Below are positions 58,221-64,000 of a stretch of DNA of 64,000 bases, piece by piece (the stretch's first letter is position 1; the number at the start of each line of letters is the position of its first letter). This DNA comes from Phymatolithon calcareum. Lineage: Eukaryota > Rhodophyta > Florideophyceae > Hapalidiales. Position numbers and translations under genes: made by a program. Below the pieces are notes generated by a model. That model did not search any database and was not told where the DNA came from. It saw only the letters and a program-made list of their open reading frames with translations. The DNA lies in the NCBI GenBank assembly GCA_977006965.1, contig OZ345370.1:1984001-2048000 (forward strand), in the 5' to 3' direction.

Positions 58221-58556
58221 ACTTGCATCTATTCTTCGAATTGCAAAGGTTAACCTTGGTCGTTCATTTCACGGCATATTCAGGGTAAATGAGCATGTGC
58301 TCACAAGAATATACACATGCCCGTATGGTGTGAAGGAAACTGTGGAAAATATGATCCTACATTGTTCGGGTCGGGCTGTTATTCGACGGAAATTCATCGG
58401 CAGAGTTCGGAGCAAAATGGTAGAAGATCTGTGCAGAGAGAAACCCGTAGCGATAATCCAATATTTGAACGAAGAGAACTTGCTCGAGAGCAAGTTTAGG
58501 CGTTAACTTAAAAATTGACGTCATCTGCAATAAAGAAAGAAAGAAAGAAAGAATAT
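58221..58556 (+). mobile_element. LINE 3' end (GAAA-tailed family), divergent copy 3
   Basis: An open frame running to the stop at 58,506 reads NEHVLTRIYTCPYGVKETVE, NMILHCSGRAVIRRKFIGRV, and DLCREKPVAIIQYLNEENLL, the same C-terminal zinc-knuckle region as at 32.6 and 38.3 kb. The 3' UTR is short (TTAAAAATTGACGTCATCTGC) and the tail is AATAAAGAAAGAAAGAAAGAA. It begins within or just after the last AlkD codons of copy C, so it supplies that gene's 3' UTR and an AATAAA-like signal. Confidence 0.85.
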
Positions 58557-58599
58557 ACACCAACGTCGTGGGTTTGTAGCTCTTGCTGATCCTCAGGAG

Positions 58600-59290
58600 A
58601 CGAATACCTGCAAAGAACAGGGCACACTAAGGAAGCGGAATCCGATTATTAGTTCAGTCAAGTATTTTGCCGGTGAGTCCGGCGAACCCCTCAGACTCAC
58701 GTACGAACAATGGGTATTAGTGACAAACGAGCAACCAAAGGCCATCTCCCGCTCTGAATCAATCGCCAACAGAATAGTTAGAGAGGCAGAAAGAAAGGCA
58801 GAAAAAGAGAAGCCCGAACACGTGCGCATCTGAGACGAAGAGTTGACGAACGTACTGCGTTTCAATTATCCTGGGGATACATAGTCCGGACCGGTCCTCG
58901 CAGTACATCACGCCACGCTGGCTTGGACACGCTTTGGTGATTTAAAGCAGGTTCTAACCTACGCCAAACTCGCAATGGAGCTTCGACTCCGTCTCTTCGG
59001 CTGCAGCGTAGTATCTGCCCTTCTCTACGGCTGGGATTCCTAATAGATGACCGAACCAGTCAAGCGGAAATTGAAATCAACGTCGTCCAAAATTATTTCC
59101 AAGACAACGGGACGAATAGTGGCAAAGGCGACTCGAGAACCCTCTCTCGATGTCGTCCTGTGCGCAAGGGACTAACGATGGAGATGGCTTGCAAACATAC
59201 TGCGCACGGAATAGTACCGCATGGTCCACCAGGTATTACTTCAGTGCGTCAAACAAACCTCGGAGCGTTCCCAAACGCAACGAACAAAGA
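58600..59290 (+). mobile_element. Non-LTR reverse transcriptase thumb-region relic
   Basis: Plus strand, interrupted by stops: after SANRIVREAE-like charged code (SIANRIVREAERKAEKEKPE near 58,757-58,815), the segment NVLRFNYPGDT, TLAWTRFGDLKQVLTYAKLA, MELRLRLFGCSVVSALLYGW (about 58,855-59,035) follows the pattern FxYLG ... F..L..V.....L....K..L....V.S.LLYG.E.W at the end of non-LTR RTs. Further code RWRWLANILR near 59,180 resembles the LrWlGHv.R motif. It differs from the 25-kb element. Confidence 0.6.
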
Positions 59291-59617
59291 GCTCTAAAGC
59301 TCTCAATATCGCAAATGATAGCGTAGAATGTAGAAAAGTTAGTCTGTTGAAGCGCTCGTATCTTCATTTGGGGGAAATGCAAAACAAAATACAGTTCAAT
59401 TGCGCTCACATCCGTCGATCAAGCTTGCTTGACGGAAACGGTTCAGCTCCGGGAGAGCTGGAAGGTGGACTAAATTGCTCTCATAGCTTTGACAACATGA
59501 GATGTTGCCTTGTGCTGTGGACATTGTGTTGTCTTTGTTGTTGCATGCTTACATAATTGAGTCATCGAAATAATATTTGCTTTGAAATTTTTATTTTCCA
59601 AGCTGCTAGCGATCGAT
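59291..59617. other. Boundary between repeat region and gene island
   Basis: No gene is supported. A short Cys-rich frame at the end of 59,221-59,556 is low complexity. The DNA becomes A/T-rich from 59,560 on. Confidence 0.4.
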
Positions 59618-59663
59618 AATAGTAAATGGCTACGTGTATCGATACACGTAGCCATTTACTATT
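59618..59663. repeat. Perfect 46-bp palindrome upstream of PPIH
   Basis: AATAGTAAATGGCTACGTG followed by TATC and its exact reverse complement with no loop, centred on ATCGAT at 59,638-59,643. It ends 147 bases before the PPIH start codon, so it may lie in the promoter or 5' UTR. Confidence 0.92.
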
Positions 59664-59810
59664 CTCTATTTTTTCAAAATTTGGGATTTCAGTATTTTTT
59701 CACTATGATCCCAAAATCCTGGGCTGCAAGTGCGTGTGTACTATTTTACGCTGGAAAGACGGATCTGTCTGAATGCGTTTCAACGACAGAGCAACTGGGC
59801 ATTAAGTGAG
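59664..59810 (+). promoter_or_regulatory. Presumed promoter/5' UTR of PPIH
   Basis: 147 bases between the palindrome and the ATG. T-rich run near 59,667-59,702. The frame open from 59,730 adds 27 unconserved residues in front of the PPIH start, so I treat it as leader. No clear TATA box. Confidence 0.35.
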
Positions 59811-60377
59811 ATGGCCACTCCAGTTGGGGATCCAACAGACGCACTTGCGCATCACGACGATGCGAATCCAGTCGTTTTCTTCGATCTTTCAATCGGGGAT
59901 ACAGCTGCAGGTCGTGTTACGCTGGAGCTTTTTGCAGATGTAACACCACGGACAGCAGAAAACTTTCGGCAATTTTGCACTGGCGAGATGCGGCGGAATG
60001 GAACGCCGATTGGATACAAGGGGACGCCGTTCCATCGGGTGGTGAAAGACTTCATGGTACAAGGCGGTGATTTCGTGCAAGGCGACGGGACAGGATGTAC
60101 GTCGATTTACGGTCCGCGATTTGCAGATGAGAATTTTGCACTTCGGCATTCAGGGCCTGGCGTTTTATCCATGGCAAATTCATCGCCTAACTCGAACGGG
60201 TGCCAGTTCTTCATCACATGTACTCGGTGCGACTTCTTGGACGGAAAGCATGTAGTTTTTGGGAAGGTGACGAATCAGGAAAGTATGGTAGTATTGAGGA
60301 AGCTCGAAAACGTCACATGCGCGCAGAACGGTCGTCCATCGGTTCCGTGCGTCATCACGCAGTGTGGGGAAATGTGA
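59811..60377 (+). CDS. PPIH: Peptidyl-prolyl cis-trans isomerase H (spliceosomal cyclophilin)
   Basis: 188 residues, single exon. A cyclophilin-type peptidyl-prolyl isomerase whose closest family member is PPIH/USA-CyP, the U4/U6.U5 tri-snRNP-associated cyclophilin. Start at the Met in GAGATGGCC. Family landmarks: [10 protein letters not shown] (20-29), [20 protein letters not shown] (39-58), [20 protein letters not shown] (69-88) with catalytic Arg76, Phe81 and Gln84, [12 protein letters not shown] (98-109; the S-I-Y and ADENF blocks are PPIH-like), [17 protein letters not shown] (121-137), [11 protein letters not shown] (143-153), and C-terminal VITQCGEM (181-188). The position of the cyclosporin-contacting Trp (CypA Trp121) is Phe142. 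N-terminal 19 residues are a slightly longer unstructured leader than usual. Converges with the membrane-protein gene at 60,912. Confidence 0.95.
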   Translation: MATPVGDPTDALAHHDDANPVVFFDLSIGDTAAGRVTLELFADVTPRTAENFRQFCTGEMRRNGTPIGYKGTPFHRVVKDFMVQGGDFVQGDGTGCTSIYGPRFADENFALRHSGPGVLSMANSSPNSNGCQFFITCTRCDFLDGKHVVFGKVTNQESMVVLRKLENVTCAQNGRPSVPCVITQCGEM

Positions 60378-60911
60378 TTCTTAACGTTTACTCAATCGAC
60401 ATGCGGCAGCGGTACCCCTTGTGGAAGGTTTGCACTGAGAAAGTCACTGCATTGTGTACGGCGACAAGACCTAATGCGCGCCGATTTGTAGACCCAAATT
60501 CCTCGTCGAGGTTCTCGAGCTGGCATTCTGGCGGCACCTCTATTGTGTACCATTTCTCCATCCTGTGTGCGCTTTGCGATGTCCGTCTTTGGAAAGATTG
60601 GCAGCTACTACATTATGGTCGTGCTAAAGTCTTGTTTGAACGAAACGGTCGTCCCACCACAGGCGGAGTAAGAAACTAATACGAGGAATTGTAATTCGTT
60701 GCGACGAGTTCTCGTTCGCAGGCTACTGGTTTATTAGGTACGTACAGGTTTGTTACTTTGCTTATTTCGTGCAGCGTTTATGCGGAATTGGTCCATTATT
60801 ATGCCTTCCTCAATCTTGGCTCCGCCTGTTTGTTTCGTTGCAGCGATTCTCTCTTAAAATTGAGGGATAATATCCCATTTCGTACGAAGGCAATACCACG
60901 AAAATGAGCGG
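60378..60911. other. Convergent 3' intergenic region
   Basis: 534 bases between two convergent stop codons, holding both 3' UTRs. A plus-strand frame reaching 60,679 is a shadow. No clear canonical polyadenylation hexamer stands out. Confidence 0.5.
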
Positions 60912-62171
60912 CTAGCTCTGATGGTCCTCGTCGTCAGATCCAAGATCAACGAATGGTCTGCTCTCCAGGTCGCCGTCTGGCACACCCTTTGATGTAAATC
61001 GTGAGAAGAGCACTTGCAACGCCATGAGCGGCGGAAGTTTGGGACCTCTAAGTTGCTTGAGCGGCGCGAACTCATTCACGCGATTATACGCAAACGCCAA
61101 AAAGAGCCAAGCGTAACAGAAGTAGTAAAAAAATGTCCCATGTATCGGCTGGTCCAGCATTGCCGGCTGCCATACTCGAACGTAATAGTGGTGCCCGACG
61201 ACAACGACTGACAGGGTCTCGCCAAGCGCCGAAAGAGTGAGCTTTGAGGCGAGCAGCAAGACGCGCAAAAGGACAAAGTTGACATAACAGATAAGCGCGG
61301 CCAATTGAAAGAAAAAGAACAGACCAGGGGACCGCGCTTCTACGGCAATAAGCGGGTCCTTCCATAGAAAACAGTAGCAGAGCAACATGATGCCCCAAAA
61401 TCCGGCACAGAAGGTGTCCCCCAAAAATAGGAGGCGGGAGACTGTAAGGTGCCCGCGGACCTTCGTGTACACCTTATGCACGGAATAGGCACCGAGGACA
61501 AAAAAGCCGTAAAGCAAAAGTGAGGCAACAAGATCCAAAGCTGGGGAAGAGGAAACACTACGACGATACGCGGCACTGTACGCAACCACGCCCGAGGCGC
61601 CGTTCGCAACGTATCCAAGCGTCTTATGGTACACATTCTTGGACACGGGGCTCCATTCTCGGGCGCGGGCCTCAAGGACGTCGTTTAGCGTCGGGTTCGC
61701 GAGACGACGCTCGGTGCTGTCCTTCTCAGCGGTGAGATTTGCCAGGTGGTCTTGCAGTGTCTGGATCTGCTCATTGAGCGCAGCTACGCGCTCAGACATC
61801 TTGGAAATATTGTCTTGCTTAGCCATTACATCTTTCCTCGCCTCCTCCAACTCGGCGTCCCTTTTTTTCTTCTCCTCGATTTCCCACTCGCGTGCACCTT
61901 GCATCTTGTCTGCCTGGTCCGCGATGTTTCGCTGTTGTTTCTTAAGGATCGCAGTCTCGGAGAGCAAACCGGAAAGCTGCTGTTCCGATTCATGTACCTT
62001 CTTGAGAGTTTCTGTTTCCAATTGCAACAGTTGCGCAGAGCTTAGATTTTGTAGGTCGTCGGTCCCAGAGCTGTCACTGCCAGACACCCCGCTGGATTCC
62101 ACACCCGCGTTGACTGTGAAACTGAGACTGAACGCGAGGATGCATACGGCCGCTACTCTGAACGAGCCCAT
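60912..62171 (-). CDS. Signal-peptide, coiled-coil, multi-pass membrane protein of unknown function
   Basis: 419 residues, single exon, minus strand. Residues 1-22 form a clear signal peptide (ending SFTVNA). Residues ~45-158 are a long charged coiled coil (heptad-like Leu, Glu, Lys, Gln). Residues 209-231, 247-270, 283-309 and 344-363 are strongly hydrophobic, with 310-327 a further amphipathic or membrane stretch, so there are four or five transmembrane helices. The C-terminus ends in an acidic DLGSDDEDHQS tail. Topology suggests a lumenal coiled coil on a secretory-pathway membrane protein, possibly ER or Golgi. The family was not recognised. Codon use and composition match the neighbouring real genes. 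Its 5' end is divergent from the DUF1995 gene. Confidence 0.9.
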   Translation of the reverse strand: MGSFRVAAVCILAFSLSFTVNAGVESSGVSGSDSSGTDDLQNLSSAQLLQLETETLKKVHESEQQLSGLLSETAILKKQQRNIADQADKMQGAREWEIEEKKKRDAELEEARKDVMAKQDNISKMSERVAALNEQIQTLQDHLANLTAEKDSTERRLANPTLNDVLEARAREWSPVSKNVYHKTLGYVANGASGVVAYSAAYRRSVSSSPALDLVASLLLYGFFVLGAYSVHKVYTKVRGHLTVSRLLFLGDTFCAGFWGIMLLCYCFLWKDPLIAVEARSPGLFFFFQLAALICYVNFVLLRVLLLASKLTLSALGETLSVVVVGHHYYVRVWQPAMLDQPIHGTFFYYFCYAWLFLAFAYNRVNEFAPLKQLRGPKLPPLMALQVLFSRFTSKGVPDGDLESRPFVDLGSDDEDHQS

Positions 62172-62513
62172 TGCGCGAAGGCGGAGGCGCGCTCCTCTCG
62201 AATGATGGAAGAAGATGCGCAGGCAGGCGTTTCGAGCGCGGGCCTATGGCCGAGGCATAGCCGTAGGTACAGTACGGATCGCGGGTGAAGCTGTCTATGA
62301 TGTAAGTTTTTTCAATCACTCTTTTGCTTACACTTCCATTTTTGGGGCACCACGTGGCGCATGCACGCTTGACTTCTGGCCAAATTTTGGTACATTCGAC
62401 AATTGCCATCGAGCCACACAAATCTCAGCATGCAATCGCAAATCATTCAGGAGAGCTGCGGAGCTGATGAGTGATTTTGATCTCGGTGTGTTTACTGCCT
62501 TCTTCTCCATGGC
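62172..62513. promoter_or_regulatory. Divergent promoter region
   Basis: About 340 bases between the start codons of the minus-strand membrane-protein gene and the plus-strand DUF1995 gene; it must contain both promoters. No obvious TATA box. The 112-residue plus frame across it is probably noncoding because it overlaps the DUF1995 start in another frame. Confidence 0.5.
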
Positions 62514-63689
62514 GTGCCACCAAATTCTGTTCATCGCCGCCCAAAAACCATGATTTCAGTCAAGCAGCAATGCGGCAGCGCTTTTTTATCGCCTTGTGCA
62601 ATTCTCATCCGCCCAAGCGCGAAACTGGCTCTCGACGGCACGTTCCGGAACTCGCAACTGCAACGTCCTACCCCGGTTCGGCGCTCCAACCTGCGATGCA
62701 CTGCTGCGGACGATGGCGCCGGTGCTCCACCAGTATCCGTTGATACTGAAAAAAGAACCCCAACAGCCACTTCGTCCGGTGCTGGGACCATTGCCCCGCC
62801 TCCATCGACCTTCTTCCAAGCAATTTCGCAGGCTCAGGATGCAGTAACGCAAGCCCTTACCGACGGTGAAAAGCTACTTGAAATTGAGTTCCCGCCGCTG
62901 CCTACAGCCATGCTGGAAAGTGCCGCCGTTGGAGCGTACGACGTGTCAGACGCCAACATCAAACTTGCCGTTGATTTTGCGCGTCGCTTTGCGAGTGCGG
63001 GAAAACGAGTTGTCATCACCTTTCCGGACGCCATTGAAAAAGATCGCGCCGTCGAGCAGAACAACGAGTCCGAGGAGCCGATCAAAGGTATCAGATTTGG
63101 CTGTCTGAAGGATTCAAAGAAGGGGTCTTTAATCGACCGCATCTGGACCGTTCCAGATATTGATATCGCAGTGCGTGAAGGCGACGACATTTTCGTGATT
63201 CTGGGTGCATCGGCACAAGAATTGCCGGACGTCGAGCGACTTGTCGAGGCGGCTGGGGAACGGCCGGTTATTCTGTTCAATTTGAAACTCGACTCCGCGC
63301 GCGGCGACTTGGGACTTCCAGCATTCCCACGAAAAGCAATGCATTATCGCTTCCTCAGTCGCGTCTTGCCGGTGTATTACCTGCGCACTAGAACATATTC
63401 TCGCTCCATGCGAAAGTCCCCTTTCGTCGTCAACTATTCCGGTGCGCTGTACCGCGTTTACCCTGGGCCATACCAGGTGCTCCTCGACAGCGCTTCGGGA
63501 AATTATCGCAGGTTGACTACACTTGATGAGCGCCCCCCGCTCGGGCAGGTGCGCGATATTCTGACGGATGGACTGAACATCGATAACGTGCAAGGGCAAT
63601 CGGAAAGCTTTTTGTTCAAGGGATATAAGTCCACCACATGGTGGGAGGACGACCGCGAGAAACAGGCGTCAAACAAATGGCGCTCTTGA
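62514..63689 (+). CDS. DUF1995-domain protein, plastid-targeted
   Basis: 391 residues, single exon. Residues 1 to about 70 (Ser, Arg, Ala and Thr rich, few acids) look like a plastid transit peptide; an alternative start is Met13 (62,550). Residues ~95-345 match the DUF1995 pattern seen in plant, algal and cyanobacterial proteins: LEIEFPPLP (121-129), FARRFASAGKRVVITFPDA (residues ~154-172), a mid segment with GDDIFVILGASAQELPDVER and PVILFNLKLD, then MHYRFLSRVLPVYYLRTRTY, YPGPYQVLLD and the closing GLN-type loop. In Arabidopsis a DUF1995 protein is LPA3, a photosystem II assembly factor; whether this protein shares that role is open. Its presence identifies a photosynthetic host. Confidence 0.9.
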   Translation: MPPNSVHRRPKTMISVKQQCGSAFLSPCAILIRPSAKLALDGTFRNSQLQRPTPVRRSNLRCTAADDGAGAPPVSVDTEKRTPTATSSGAGTIAPPPSTFFQAISQAQDAVTQALTDGEKLLEIEFPPLPTAMLESAAVGAYDVSDANIKLAVDFARRFASAGKRVVITFPDAIEKDRAVEQNNESEEPIKGIRFGCLKDSKKGSLIDRIWTVPDIDIAVREGDDIFVILGASAQELPDVERLVEAAGERPVILFNLKLDSARGDLGLPAFPRKAMHYRFLSRVLPVYYLRTRTYSRSMRKSPFVVNYSGALYRVYPGPYQVLLDSASGNYRRLTTLDERPPLGQVRDILTDGLNIDNVQGQSESFLFKGYKSTTWWEDDREKQASNKWRS

Positions 63690-64000
63690 ATGCGTTTTTC
63701 TAATAGGGGTGGAGGTAGAGCTCGCCATGTTGCAGCGTGAAACGTGAAAGTCTGGAAAAATGTAAACGGGGCGTTTTGTTACATGATAGAGATAGCGCAG
63801 GAAGAATGTCGTAGTGCAGCGACCACCACCACTTTACGTTGCTTTCATAGTTGTTCGGACTTCGCAGTTGTGAATACAATGCTTTCCTGCCTCGGCTTGA
63901 AGCATTCACAGGTCAAACACCGTTATCGTCTAGTGCGCTGAACTGCTTTTGCGTGCCCTGAAGATTTCTTGTGCCAAGTACAAGTGTGGCCTCCCGTGTG
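63690..64000 (+). other. Downstream of DUF1995; no gene seen
   Basis: 311 bases to the window edge, probably the DUF1995 3' UTR and an intergenic spacer. A 65-codon frame on the plus strand and a 69-codon one on the minus strand overlap and neither is recognisable. Confidence 0.45.

Noticed and set aside
58534-58556. GAAA microsatellite
   Set aside because: Not an independent microsatellite: it is the tail of the LINE family, seen again at 32,896 and 38,231.
60200-60679. 159-residue plus ORF after PPIH
   Set aside because: Overlaps the 3' part of PPIH in another frame and continues into the 3' UTR; no domain.
61639-62205. 188-residue plus ORF
   Set aside because: Antisense shadow of the coiled-coil/membrane protein gene.
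62834-63280. 148-residue minus ORF
   Set aside because: Antisense shadow of the DUF1995 gene.

Overview
This is a nuclear segment of a photosynthetic eukaryote with intron-poor, compact genes. A red alga of the florideophyte type fits best; that is inferred from a plastid-targeted DUF1995 protein, three uninterrupted genes packed into about 4 kb, and a large repeat-dominated remainder. There are no bacterial operons, rRNA genes or CRISPR arrays, and I recognise no tRNA genes.

Layout. Bases 1 to about 59,300 are almost entirely repeats and decayed mobile elements. Bases 59,811 to 63,689 form a gene island: a spliceosomal cyclophilin (PPIH type, +), a signal-peptide/coiled-coil/multi-pass membrane protein (-), and a DUF1995 plastid protein (+). 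The first two converge. The last two diverge from a promoter region of about 340 bp.

The recurrent theme of the repeat region is a multicopy gene for an AlkD-like DNA-alkylation-repeat (HEAT-like) protein. Three copies are open (5,229-6,467; 36,154-37,311; 57,033-58,220), one is frameshifted (29,010-30,158, -), one is decayed (42,265-43,170), and one is only a C-terminal scrap (27,764-27,873, -). Four of them lie in a long shared unit of roughly 5 kb with about 2.3 kb of common upstream DNA, paired CACGTG-centred motifs near its 5' side, and a module (M) that starts the next unit. Units A (+) and D (-) form a large inverted repeat. A to B, and D to F, are head-to-tail tandems. This behaves like a mobile or serially amplified unit that I cannot assign to a known class.

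Around the units lie pieces of four Ty3/gypsy elements (12.9-14.2 kb, 16.0-17.6 kb, 17.9-19.1 kb, 22.2-24.9 kb; the last is a chromovirus with a 3' LTR), two related solo LTRs in opposite orientation (10.1 kb and 50.4 kb, the second with a perfect 5-bp target duplication), non-LTR retrotransposon pieces (25.1-26.0 kb reverse transcriptase; three 3' ends with GAAA tails at 32.6, 38.2 and 58.2 kb; a thumb-region relic at 58.6-59.3 kb), and a hAT-like transposase relic (20.0-20.9 kb). Several near-perfect short hairpins are scattered through the region. At least one replaces coding sequence of a retroelement, which suggests local template-switch mutations.

All alignments were made by eye. Boundaries of repeat units are approximate unless a terminal motif is described.
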